The notes beneath the pieces are model-generated. The model worked only from the letters and a program-made list of their open reading frames with translations, ran no database searches and was not told the origin of the DNA. This document shows positions 28,118 through 35,636 of a DNA stretch of 64,000 nucleotides, one piece after another. This DNA is from Metabacillus dongyingensis. Lineage in GTDB: Bacteria; Bacillota; Bacilli; Bacillales; Bacillaceae. Numbering within the stretch: the first letter of the stretch is position 1; each line of letters starts with the position of its first letter. The position numbers and the translations under genes are program-made. The stretch covers positions 1 to 64,000 of the forward strand of contig NZ_OK052578.1 in NCBI RefSeq assembly GCF_019933155.2, read 5' to 3'.

Positions 28118-29554
28118 ATGGAACTATTCATTATATTATTATCCCTAGGATTGCTAATGTTTGTCGCTTACAAGGGGTTTTCGGTTATATTATTCGCGCC
28201 TCTTTGTGCATTGCTCGCAGTTATGCTTACTGATCCATCGCATACTCTGCCATTCTTCTCAAATATTTTCATGGAGAAAATGGTCGGCTTTATCAAACTG
28301 TATTTTCCGGTATTCCTGCTCGGGGCTATTTTTGGAAAGCTTGTAGAAATGTCCGGGATTGCAGCATCTATCGCTAAAACGATCGTCCACTTCGTTGGTG
28401 CAAAACGAGCGGTGCTGGCTATTGTATTGATGTGTGCGATCTTGACCTATAGCGGCGTTAGTTTGTTCGTGGTCGCCTTTGCGGTCTATCCTTTTGCAGC
28501 AAACCTTTTTCGAGAAGCGAATATTCCGAAGCGTCTGATTCCGGGAGCAATCGCTCTTGGGGCACTTTCGTTTACGATGGACGCACTGCCGGGAACACCG
28601 CAAATTCAAAATGTAATCCCAACCACTTTTTTTAAGACAACCATTTACGCGGCACCAACCTTGGGAATTATCGGCGGGATCTTTGTCTTCGTCTTAGGGA
28701 TCTTATATTTGCAGTCGAGGGTCAAAAAAGCAAAGGCAGCGGGGGAGGGATACACAGGCTTTGTTCAGGCGAATGAAGAAATGGCAGCGACTGCTGAAAT
28801 GAAGCTGCCAACCCTTGATGTTCCTCCTGTAAAAGTGAGTCCATGGCGACAGGCTTTGGCTTTTGTTCCGCTTATTTTAGTAGGAGTGATGAACAAAGTC
28901 TTTACTGTTTCGCTGCCTAAATGGTATCCGAACGGCTTTGATTTTTCAGCGATCGGGCTCGACGCACTAGGCAAGATTGATTTGACAGCGGTAGTTGGCA
29001 TCTGGTCCGTTGAAATGGCATTAATCATTGGAATAATAGCAACGATGGCCTATAATTTTAAGGGAGTTGTCTTGAACTTCCAGACAGGAATAAATGCGAG
29101 CATCAGTGGCGCATTACTTGCAGTCATGAACACTGCTTCCGAATACGGGTTTGGAGGCGTAATCTCATCGCTTCCGGGTTTCGGCGTTGTCCGGGACGGC
29201 ATTTCTCATACATTCACAAATCCGCTCATCAACTCAGCGGTTACAACGAATGTGCTGGCGGGTATTACCGGTTCTGCATCCGGCGGCATGGGAATTGCGC
29301 TCAGTGCGATGGGTGATCAATACTACAAAGCTGCGGAACAGTTCAACATTCCATTGGAAGTCATGCATAGGGTTGTCGCGATGGCCTCGGGAGGAATGGA
29401 TTCCTTGCCTCACAATGGAGCTGTCATCACGCTGCTTGCAGTAACAGGATTGACTCACAAACAAGCATACCGCGATATTTTTGCGATCACCATTATAAAG
29501 ACAGTAGCGGTTTTCTTCGTCATTGCGGTATATAGTATGACAGGTCTCGTTTGA
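28118..29554 (+). CDS. GntP-family gluconate/organic-acid permease
   Basis: About 478 residues, 12 or more TM segments. Start at ATG 28118 (MELFIILLSLGLLMFVAYKG) after an AGGGTGAC site; the earlier ATG at 28097 adds 7 residues with no support. Typical GntP landmarks are GLMFVAYKGFSVILFAPLC at the N-terminus and the glycine-rich repeat GITGSASGGMGIALSAMG near 385-402. GntP permeases are H+ symporters for gluconate and similar hydroxy acids. As the last gene of the σ54 operon it presumably imports the substrate of the three dehydrogenases. A terminator follows. Confidence 0.9.
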   Translation: MELFIILLSLGLLMFVAYKGFSVILFAPLCALLAVMLTDPSHTLPFFSNIFMEKMVGFIKLYFPVFLLGAIFGKLVEMSGIAASIAKTIVHFVGAKRAVLAIVLMCAILTYSGVSLFVVAFAVYPFAANLFREANIPKRLIPGAIALGALSFTMDALPGTPQIQNVIPTTFFKTTIYAAPTLGIIGGIFVFVLGILYLQSRVKKAKAAGEGYTGFVQANEEMAATAEMKLPTLDVPPVKVSPWRQALAFVPLILVGVMNKVFTVSLPKWYPNGFDFSAIGLDALGKIDLTAVVGIWSVEMALIIGIIATMAYNFKGVVLNFQTGINASISGALLAVMNTASEYGFGGVISSLPGFGVVRDGISHTFTNPLINSAVTTNVLAGITGSASGGMGIALSAMGDQYYKAAEQFNIPLEVMHRVVAMASGGMDSLPHNGAVITLLAVTGLTHKQAYRDIFAITIIKTVAVFFVIAVYSMTGLV

Positions 29555-29611
29555 CGATCAGTGGAGCTGTACTTTATTAACAATCTGAAGCTGACAAGCA
29601 ACTATAATCAT

Positions 29612-29639
29612 AACCTTCTCTTTCAAGAGAAGGTTTTTT
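29612..29639 (+). terminator. Terminator of the σ54 operon
   Basis: AACCTTCTCTT / AAGAGAAGGTT perfect 11-bp stem, then TTTTT. Confidence 0.9.
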
Positions 29640-29772
29640 AGTGTTTATTTTTCCATCAGATAACTATTATTTACAGTTAAGGGCAATATGTGTTGGTTCT
29701 GAAGAGATAGGGTAAAGGTAATTAAATAAAGAAAAAATATGTCTCTATAATTCAGATCAAGGAGAGGTTGTT

Positions 29773-30234
29773 ATGATTTATAAGAGGATATTAGTAGCGA
29801 TTGATGGTTCAGAGGGCAGTAAGCAAGCGTTACAACAAGGCTCTGAGCTAGCAAGGAACAATGGGGCAGACTTGACGTTGATTTATGTTAAGAATGAAAC
29901 CCACCTGCCACTTTATGGTGGAGTATACCCCGTAAGTGCAGCAGGCACTCAAATTATTCAGGAAGAAGTAGAAAGAGCTGAAGAAGTTGAGATAAGTAAG
30001 GGTGAGGCTATATTAAGAAAAGCTAAAGAAGCAGTATCTCCTGATATTAAGGTAACTGCAGTCCTATTAGATGGTGACCCAGCAGCATCCATTTGCGGGT
30101 ATACAGAAAAGAACAACATTGACCTTATCGTTATGGGAAGCCGAGGACTAAGTGGAATAAAGAAGTGGGTCTTAGGCAGTGTCAGCCAAAAAGTATTATC
30201 AGAGGCCACACAGGCAGTTCTTATCACTAAGTAA
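29773..30234 (+). CDS. Universal stress protein (UspA family)
   Basis: 153 residues, typical single-domain UspA. The fold starts KRILVAIDGSEGSKQAL and ends with the ATP-binding motif G-x2-G-x9-GS (GSRGLSGIKKWVLGSVS, about 127-143). Members dimerise, bind ATP and help survival under starvation or oxidative stress. The ribosome site AAGGAGAGG is good. A 5'-truncated near-identical copy lies at 16971-17312, in the same direction, giving a roughly 340-bp direct repeat 12.8 kb apart. Confidence 0.92.
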   Translation: MIYKRILVAIDGSEGSKQALQQGSELARNNGADLTLIYVKNETHLPLYGGVYPVSAAGTQIIQEEVERAEEVEISKGEAILRKAKEAVSPDIKVTAVLLDGDPAASICGYTEKNNIDLIVMGSRGLSGIKKWVLGSVSQKVLSEATQAVLITK

Positions 30235-30266
30235 GTTCAACAGCATGGCTAAAAAATGAGTTAATA

Positions 30267-30299
30267 AGAACTCTCCTGATATCTGGAGGGTTCTTTTTT
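30267..30299 (+). terminator. Terminator of the universal stress gene
   Basis: AGAACTCTCC / GGAGGGTTCT stem with TTTTTT. Confidence 0.85.
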
Positions 30300-30453
30300 C
30301 GGTTAATTCTGAATTCCAATAATAGCGAAGAATGTATAATCCGCGCAAATTTTGCATTATTTTGTAAAGTAATTGAAATATAATTACAATATTGCTGTTA
30401 CTTAATGATGCTAATATTAAGAAAATAGCAAGTTAGTAATATGGGGGTAAAGC

Positions 30454-31116
30454 ATGAAAAAATTAATTGCATCGTTTGTCTTAACAGGCGCTTTATTAAG
30501 CAGTCCAGTTGTTGGTAGTGCTGCATTGGGTGATCAGACATTAAAAAGTGGGATGTACCATTCAGATGTAAAACAATTACAAGAATCATTGAAAAAAAAG
30601 GGTTACTTTACTAATAAATCAACAACAACATATTTTGGTCCTATTACAAAAAGCGCTGTTATTAAGTTCCAAAAAGCTAAAGGATTAAAAGCAGATGGAA
30701 TAGCAGGTAAAAATACATATAAAGCTTTAGGGAAGCAAGTAAGTCAGCCAATAGTAAAGAATAAGTCCAATATCGTGACTACTGCAAAAAAATATTTAAA
30801 TGTACCCTATGCTTGGGGCGGAATGTCTCCAAGAGGGTTTGATTGCAGCGGATACTTAAATTATGTTTTTAATGAAAGTGCAGGTAAAAAGCTTCCTAGA
30901 ACAGTAGCAGATATTTATAAGCAGGGGGTTAAGACTTCTTCACCTCAGGCAGGAGATTTAGTATTCTTTGAGACATATAAGACAGGGGCTTCTCACGCAG
31001 GTATATATTTAGGGAATAATCAATTCATACATAGTTCTTCTTCTAAAGGTGTAACTATTACGTCAATGAACAATTCCTATTGGTCTGAGAGATACTTAGG
31101 GGCTAAAAAATATTAA
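30454..31116 (+). CDS. Secreted NlpC/P60 peptidoglycan hydrolase with PG-binding domain
   Basis: 220 residues. Signal peptide 1-25 (cleavage near GSAAL); peptidoglycan-binding domain at about 28-92 (SDVKQLQESLKKKGYFTNKS ... DGIAGKNTYKAL); NlpC/P60 cysteine peptidase at about 105-218 with catalytic Cys in FDCSGYL near 132, His in SHAGIYLG near 181 and third residue in FIHSSS near 193. Such enzymes cut D-Glu-meso-DAP or similar bonds in stem peptides during wall turnover. The ribosome site is ATGGGGGTAAAGC. The gene is monocistronic with a terminator behind it. Confidence 0.92.
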   Translation: MKKLIASFVLTGALLSSPVVGSAALGDQTLKSGMYHSDVKQLQESLKKKGYFTNKSTTTYFGPITKSAVIKFQKAKGLKADGIAGKNTYKALGKQVSQPIVKNKSNIVTTAKKYLNVPYAWGGMSPRGFDCSGYLNYVFNESAGKKLPRTVADIYKQGVKTSSPQAGDLVFFETYKTGASHAGIYLGNNQFIHSSSSKGVTITSMNNSYWSERYLGAKKY

Positions 31117-31148
31117 AATAGGTTATATATCTATCCAAATTCTTTTAA

Positions 31149-31181
31149 ATGCTAATCATCAATTTGATGGTTAGCATTTTT
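31149..31181 (+). terminator. Terminator of the NlpC/P60 gene
   Basis: ATGCTAATCATC / GATGGTTAGCAT stem, loop AATTT, followed by TTTTT. Confidence 0.85.
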
Positions 31182-31462
31182 GTGTCTAACCTTAAACAAT
31201 GGTGCTGCTTTCTTTATCTTTATTATTGTAAATATGGGAAAACGCTAAAGGTTATTTTGGATAAAGATCTGTTCAATGCGAGAAGGGACGGACGCTGAAA
31301 AATTCCATCTCTTCAAAATGGAAGTACCAACCATTGTAGGTATAGTGGCTTCCCGTTATATAAAAAGTTATGCTTCCATGATCAGTAAAAGTGATCCGGA
31401 AAATAGCTTGTGGAGCTTGTGAAAGCATTAGACAAAACAAACTTAAGCATTACACGATTATA

Positions 31463-31502
31463 AAAAGAAAATCCCCGCCATGCTCATAATTGACGGGAAT
31501 TT
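31463..31502 (-). terminator. Terminator of the YflT-CsbD operon
   Basis: On the minus strand AATTCCCGTC pairs with GGCGGGGATT, followed by TTCTTTTT, just after the CsbD stop codon. Confidence 0.7.
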
Positions 31503-31508
31503 GATTTT

Positions 31509-31715
31509 TTAATATTGTCCCATTCTGCTATACCAGTCATCGTACTCACGTTCAGCATCTTCTTTTGTTTTTCCGTGTTTTTCCTGGATCTTTCCTATCA
31601 TTTTTTCACGGTTGCCCTGGGCCTGATCGTAATCATCATCCGTTAAGTTTCCCCATTGTTTTTGGGCTTCACCCTTAAACTGTTTCCACTTGCCTTCCAT
31701 AATGTCGTTTTTCAC
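31509..31715 (-). CDS. csbD: CsbD-family general stress protein
   Basis: 68 residues, very hydrophilic, matching CsbD in length and pattern: MEGKWKQFKGEAQKQWGNLT then DDYDQAQGNREKMIGKIQE. In B. subtilis csbD is σB-controlled; the biochemical role is unknown. It follows the YflT-like gene after 14 bases with its own AGGAGGAAG site, so the two form an operon. Confidence 0.9.
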   Translation of the reverse strand: MKNDIMEGKWKQFKGEAQKQWGNLTDDDYDQAQGNREKMIGKIQEKHGKTKEDAEREYDDWYSRMGQY

Positions 31716-31729
31716 TTTTAATCTTCCTC

Positions 31730-32257
31730 CTATTTTTTGGAATAAGAATCTTCATAACGATGAGCATTTGTAGAACGATACGTACGGAATGTATCGTTTA
31801 CCTGTCTGTGACGCTCTACTTCATTTGTTTCTACAAGAACAAGTATGTCACCGCCCTCTACGGCTTCCTCATATTCTTTCGCTTCTTTTTCAGGAATCCC
31901 TAAACCGACAAGAGCTCCAACTAGACCGCCTGCACCAGCACCGACTGCAGCTCCTCCTAAAGCAGCTGCGATTGGTCCAGCGGCTACAATCGGACCGATT
32001 CCAGGAATAGCGAGAGCACCTGCACCAAGCAGCAAGCCACCCAATCCGCCTAGAATACCTCCTGCACCAGCACCAACTGCAGCTCCCTCTGAAGCTTTTG
32101 ATCCTGTCTCTTCTTGAATGTGTTTTACTTCCTTTTTATCTTTTGCTATTACTGAGATCTCATTTTCACTGTAACCCTGGTGTCTTAATTCTTTAATCGC
32201 GTCAATTGCATCATCTTCTGTCCGGAAAACGCCTACTACTTTAGTATGCATATTCAT
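31730..32257 (-). CDS. YflT/YsnF-like general stress protein with glycine-rich zipper
   Basis: 175 residues. Residues 1-55 form the general stress protein 17M-like domain (KVVGVFRTEDDAIDAIKELR ... YSENEISVIAKD). Residues about 58-130 are a Gly/Ala-rich hydrophobic segment (GAGAGGILGGLGGLLLGAG and AALGGAAVGAGAGGLVGALV), probably membrane-associated glycine zippers. The C-terminus is charged. A σB-like promoter lies just upstream and CsbD is downstream, so a role in general stress tolerance is likely. Ribosome site AAAGGAGGAAG. Confidence 0.85.
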   Translation of the reverse strand: MNMHTKVVGVFRTEDDAIDAIKELRHQGYSENEISVIAKDKKEVKHIQEETGSKASEGAAVGAGAGGILGGLGGLLLGAGALAIPGIGPIVAAGPIAAALGGAAVGAGAGGLVGALVGLGIPEKEAKEYEEAVEGGDILVLVETNEVERHRQVNDTFRTYRSTNAHRYEDSYSKK

Positions 32258-32297
32258 CGACTTCCTCCTTTTTTTAGATGATAACTACATAGTTTTT

Positions 32298-32323
32298 GTT
32301 CCCTAAGGAAGATATAACTAAAC
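32298..32323 (-). promoter_or_regulatory. σB-type promoter of the YflT-CsbD operon
   Basis: On the minus strand GTTTAG (32323-32318), 14-base spacer, GGGAAC (32303-32298), close to the σB consensus GTTTAA-N12-14-GGGTAT. It lies about 40 bases ahead of the start codon. Confidence 0.75.
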
Positions 32324-32686
32324 TTTTTTTAGCACATTTGAGCTAAAATCACCATGGAGGCGGTCTTCTAGTTATCTTAATTCGCCGCTCCTCTGTCAAG
32401 GATGCAGCGGTAATCACCATTCCTGATTCTTAAATATATCGAATCGGTTTGCCCAGTGATTGTCATCCAGGCCAAATCTAAAACCATTGATGAGGCGACT
32501 GGATAACCTCTGTTTTAATCTGGACGCTGCAGAACAAAGTCCCAGGACTCTTTGACATTTTTTTATTAATTCGACTAGGTATAACTATGGAAGAATAAGA
32601 ATCTCACTTAGAAAAATTTAGAAGAATCATATTAATGAAATGCCGCGCATAAATTATATAAAACAATAAGAAAGTGCGGTGTTTTT
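32324..32686. other. Intergenic, nothing identified
   Basis: About 360 bases between the divergent stress operon and a small hypothetical gene. No strong hairpin or frame seen. Confidence 0.4.
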
Positions 32687-32968
32687 GTGTTTACAAATGC
32701 TGAATTGGTTAAGAGCGAAATGATTCACGGTAGGCAGTATTTGACGATTGGAGGGATATTTCATTCAATTAAGGATGTTGAATGCTATAACTGTAAACTA
32801 ATCGTTCATTTGGATAACAAAACTAATCGTAAATATTTAACAGATATGATTTTTCTTAATGTTATTTCAGGGTTATATGAATCGGTTAAAGGAATGTATG
32901 ATGAGGAATTTGAGGACGCAATAATGGATATTGCTATGAAACATGTATATCTAAAGAAAACTGCATAA
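32687..32968 (+). CDS. Hypothetical protein, 93 residues
   Basis: GTG-start frame with coding-like composition: a beta-rich N-terminal part (HGRQYLTIGGIFHSIKDVE), two cysteines in ECYNCKL and a helical acidic C-terminus (YDEEFEDAIMDIAMKHVYL). The ribosome site is weak, so the start is uncertain; ATG at 32720 is another option. Not recognised. Confidence 0.5.
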   Translation: MFTNAELVKSEMIHGRQYLTIGGIFHSIKDVECYNCKLIVHLDNKTNRKYLTDMIFLNVISGLYESVKGMYDEEFEDAIMDIAMKHVYLKKTA

Positions 32969-33151
32969 ACATAGGAAAATTAATATAATATCAGTTCTGG
33001 CTTTTCTGTTCATTTGAACTAGTATTCTTACTAACTATTCTTAACCGGCAGTGATAACGCTTGAATCAAAGATCCGGAGTTTGGTAGATTATTGTTCCCT
33101 AAGGCTACTATTGGGTAGAAAAATTATAAATAAATTAGATGATCATAATAA

Positions 33152-33331
33152 GAAAATGAGAATGATTCTGACCTGTCTGGATATGTATCTGTCGAAGGAA
33201 GTCCTAAAATTAAAGAGGGGAATATCGAATATATAGCTGCTTCTTCTGCTCAACGGAAACAAGTAATCGGAACTAACTTATCAAAAGTGCGCTTCATTTT
33301 CTTTTTGCTGAATTGGAGATTGAAGAAATAA
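33152..33331 (+). pseudogene. Unidentified gene fragment
   Basis: A frame without start codon encodes protein-like sequence (NDSDLSGYVSVEGSPKIKEG, then NIEYIAASSAQRKQVIGTNL) and ends at a stop at 33329-33331. Overlapping frames look random. It is probably the remains of a gene I cannot name. Confidence 0.35.
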
Positions 33332-33546
33332 AAATTTGTGTCGAAGCAACGAAGGAATTTCAATATTTTTTCTTACAATAACTAATTTTAGCCTTTATTA
33401 CACCATAACGTTTGACTGTACAGTTTTTGTAGTTGTATGATAAAAGCAATAGGGAACGGTTTTATATTAAATCCTTGTGATTTTTGAAGTTAGCGTTGAA
33501 CATACGCACCATATTAGTTAAATCCAAAACCGGAGGGATGATTAAG

Positions 33547-33660
33547 TTGAAAAATATAATTAAGAAATTAATAAGTGATCCAAAGGTACAAAAAGCAGTC
33601 AAAGAAAAGGTAGTACCATTGGTAAAAAAAGAAATTGAAAAAAGAAGAGGAAATAAATAG
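33547..33660 (+). CDS. Small basic amphipathic peptide, 37 residues
   Basis: TTG start 10 bases after GGAGGG; an ATG at 33538 abuts the ribosome site and is less likely. The product (MKNIIKKLISDPKVQKAV then KEKVVPLVKKEIEKRRGNK) is strongly basic and helical. The good ribosome site supports translation; the function is unknown. Confidence 0.5.
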   Translation: MKNIIKKLISDPKVQKAVKEKVVPLVKKEIEKRRGNK

Positions 33661-33832
33661 TCATTCACATTGATTAATGCAATTAGGGGGATACGTCTTT
33701 TCCATACTATTTACAAAAAAGGTATTTAGAAGAATAATAACTATCTCCAATTTAAAGGGGATTAATAATATACAAAGAAATGAAGCTAGATACATGTTAT
33801 AGCCATCGAATCAGTTAATATGTTATATAGCT

Positions 33833-33861
33833 TTGACTTTTTTTAAGAGGAAATTTATAAT
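33833..33861 (+). promoter_or_regulatory. σA promoter of the macrolide-resistance locus
   Basis: TTGACT, 17 bases, TATAAT. Transcription should start near 33868, about 35 bases ahead of the leader peptide. Confidence 0.85.
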
Positions 33862-33901
33862 AATCATTGTACTTTTAAACTTTAAGGAGGATTATTAAAA
33901 A

Positions 33902-33946
33902 ATGACACACTCTATGAGACTTCGTTTCCCATCTTTGAACCAGTAA
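33902..33946 (+). CDS. ErmDL-like macrolide-sensing leader peptide
   Basis: 14-residue frame MTHSMRLRFPSLNQ after a strong ribosome site (TTTAAGGAGGATTATTAAAAA). It is one residue different from the ErmD leader as I recall it (MTHSMRLRFPTLNQ) and contains the MRL motif on which macrolide-bound ribosomes stall. Terminator hairpins, further short frames, a macrolide exporter and an ABC-F gene follow, so it very likely controls them by attenuation. Confidence 0.9.
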   Translation: MTHSMRLRFPSLNQ

Positions 33947-34046
33947 TTTAATACATTCAAAGACTCTGTTTGTATATACAGAGTAAACGGGATCAGTCTG
34001 TCCTTTTTTAATAATCTTCATATCAAATACAATCATGTATTGTGAA

Positions 34047-34080
34047 GAAAGGCGGTTCGTTCTGCCTTTCTTTATTTTTT
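34047..34080 (+). terminator. Attenuator terminator 1 in the resistance leader
   Basis: GAAAGGC / GCCTTTC with TTTATTTTTT. It lies about 100 bases after the leader peptide; an upstream hairpin (ACTCTGT / ACAGAGT, 33963-33984) could take part in the switching. Confidence 0.75.
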
Positions 34081-34120
34081 GTGATTTCCTTTCTTTTTTA
34101 GCAAACGGGAGGTTTATTTG

Positions 34121-34141
34121 ATGACGGCTACCTTTGCTTAA
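34121..34141 (+). CDS. Second very short leader frame (MTATFA)
   Basis: Six codons after a good GGGAGG site and between two terminators. Such placement suggests a translated leader frame, but its length leaves the assignment uncertain. Confidence 0.45.
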   Translation: MTATFA

Positions 34142-34178
34142 TCCTTATCAAAAGGATGGGCCATTTTCCCTTTACTCC

Positions 34179-34219
34179 AAATCACAGGCAGATTGCCTGT
34201 GATTTTTTATTTTTTTAAA
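34179..34219 (+). terminator. Attenuator terminator 2 ahead of the mef-like gene
   Basis: AATCACAGGCA / TGCCTGTGATT perfect stem, loop GAT, followed by a long T-rich run. Confidence 0.9.
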
Positions 34220-34244
34220 AAAATAATTGGAGGGATATTATATA

Positions 34245-34265
34245 ATGATGCTATTTTTCTATTAA
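34245..34265 (+). CDS. Hydrophobic leader peptide MMLFFY
   Basis: Six-codon frame after GGAGGG. It resembles in size and hydrophobicity the leader of msr(D) (MYLIFM, from memory) and the frame MQFLLFY before the ABC-F gene here. A hairpin follows at 34287. Confidence 0.6.
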   Translation: MMLFFY

Positions 34266-34286
34266 TACTTTCTTTAGTTTTCAGCT

Positions 34287-34309
34287 CGTATCGGTGAAGA
34301 ATCGATACG
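34287..34309 (+). promoter_or_regulatory. Leader hairpin before the mef-like gene
   Basis: CGTATCG / CGATACG. The downstream GATAC could instead pair with GTATC at the ribosome site (AGGAGGTATC), giving a possible translational switch. The same CTCGTATCG...ATCGATACG element stands before the ABC-F gene. Confidence 0.6.
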
Positions 34310-34334
34310 TAAATTTTAGGAGGTATCAATTAAT

Positions 34335-35524
34335 ATGGAAAATAAAAACTGGAAACGAAAATTATTTGCAATTTATACAGGGCAGTTCTTTTCATTACTG
34401 AGTAGTTCTGCAGTTCAATTTAGTATTATTTGGTGGTTAACCGATACAACAGGTTCTCCTCTTGTATTAACACTGGCAGGGTTAGCTGGATTTTTGCCGC
34501 AAGCATTGGTTGGACCATTTGCTGGAACATTGACGGATCGTTACTCGCGAAAAATGTTGATGATTCTGGCTGATATGACTGTGGCACTTGGAAGTTTACT
34601 TTTATTTGCATCGATGTATTTTAGCGAACCAAGTATTGCATTAACCGTACTCGTTTTAATCATTCGTTCACTGGCAGCTGCCTTTCATATGCCGGCAATG
34701 CAAGCTTCAGTCCCACTGCTTGCACCTGAAGAGCATCTTACAAATGTTGCTGGCTGGGGACAGACGGTGAGTTCTGTGTCAAATATTGCAGGACCAGCAT
34801 TAGGTATGTCATTACTTGCAGTTCACTCGCTTGAATGGGTGTTATTGCTAGATGTTTTAGGTGCTTCTATTGCTTGTACTTCTTTGCTGTTTATTCGTAT
34901 TCCAAGAATGTCAATAACAAAAGACAGGGTTTCTAGTAGCTTTATTACTGAAATGAAAGAAGGGTATTTTGCGATTGTGGAGCATCCTCTTCTACTAAAG
35001 TTAACAATTGTAATGACAGTGGCAGCTGTCCTATATATTCCTCTCGGCACTTACTTTCCACTTATTACACGTAATCATTTTGAAAAAGGTGTAGTAGAAG
35101 CAGGGATAGTCGAGATTGCATTTGCGATTGGCTTAATAGTGGGGGGACGATAATAGGTGTCCTAGGAGAACGTTTTGATAAAATCAAAACAATGGCAACT
35201 GGGATGATGTTAATGGGCGTTGCATTATTCATTTCTGGTTTGCTCTCACCGTCACTTTTCTATGTATTTATTGTGCTGAGTGGTTTAGTTGGTTTATCTG
35301 GTCCATTATTTTCAGCTCCGTTCTATGCCTGTATTCAATCAGAAATAGAGCCGCATTTACTTGGGCGGGTATTCAGTTTTGCAACAAGTCTATCTCTGCT
35401 GGCGACACCAATTGGGTATGTGCTAGCTGGAGTATTTATGGAATTAACAAGTGTAGCCATACTATTTTCATTAACAGGTGTCTTAATTATTCTTAATGCA
35501 GTGGTAGCAATTAAGGCGAAGTAG
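34335..35524 (+). pseudogene. Mef-like macrolide efflux MFS protein, frameshifted
   Basis: The two frames 34335-35153 and 35154-35524 together match one Mef-type transporter of about 396 residues. N-terminal half: NWKRKLFAIYTGQFFSLLSS, GFLPQALVGPFAGTLTDRYS, AAFHMPAMQASVPLLAPEE. C-terminal half: GERFDKIKTMATGMMLMGVA, LGRVFSFATSLSLLATPIGY. The break is at a run of six G (35141-35146); a seventh G would restore VGGTIIGVLGERF. Mef proteins expel 14/15-membered macrolides by H+ antiport and work with Msr-type ABC-F proteins, which follow here. As read, the protein is truncated at 272 residues and unlikely to work; a one-base sequencing error is equally possible. Ribosome site TAGGAGG. Confidence 0.85.
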
Positions 35525-35537
35525 GAGGATGAAAACA

Positions 35538-35561
35538 TTGCAATTCTTATTATTTTATTGA
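35538..35561 (+). CDS. Hydrophobic leader peptide MQFLLFY before the ABC-F gene
   Basis: Seven-codon TTG-start frame, 9 bases after AGGAGG. It is followed at once by two mutually exclusive hairpins and the ABC-F gene, as expected of an attenuator peptide. It parallels the frame at 34245. Confidence 0.55.
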   Translation: MQFLLFY

Positions 35562-35607
35562 TACGAGCTTGAAATAGAAGCTCGTATCGATCATAGCTAT
35601 CGATACG
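35561..35607 (+). promoter_or_regulatory. Two mutually exclusive hairpins in the ABC-F leader
   Basis: Hairpin A: ATACGAGCTT / AAGCTCGTAT (35561-35587). Hairpin B: CGTATCGAT / ATCGATACG (35583-35607). They share CGTAT, so only one can form at a time, a hallmark of a ribosome-controlled switch. Confidence 0.7.
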
Positions 35608-35636
35608 AAATCATAAAATTTCGGGAGGTAGCAAAA

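Noticed and set aside
31789..32117. Plus-strand frames rich in Ala/Pro opposite the stress gene
   Set aside because: Antisense shadow of the glycine-rich stretch of the YflT-like protein.
33051..33236. 61-codon open frame
   Set aside because: The overlapping frame at 33152-33331 looks far more protein-like; this one has no ribosome site.
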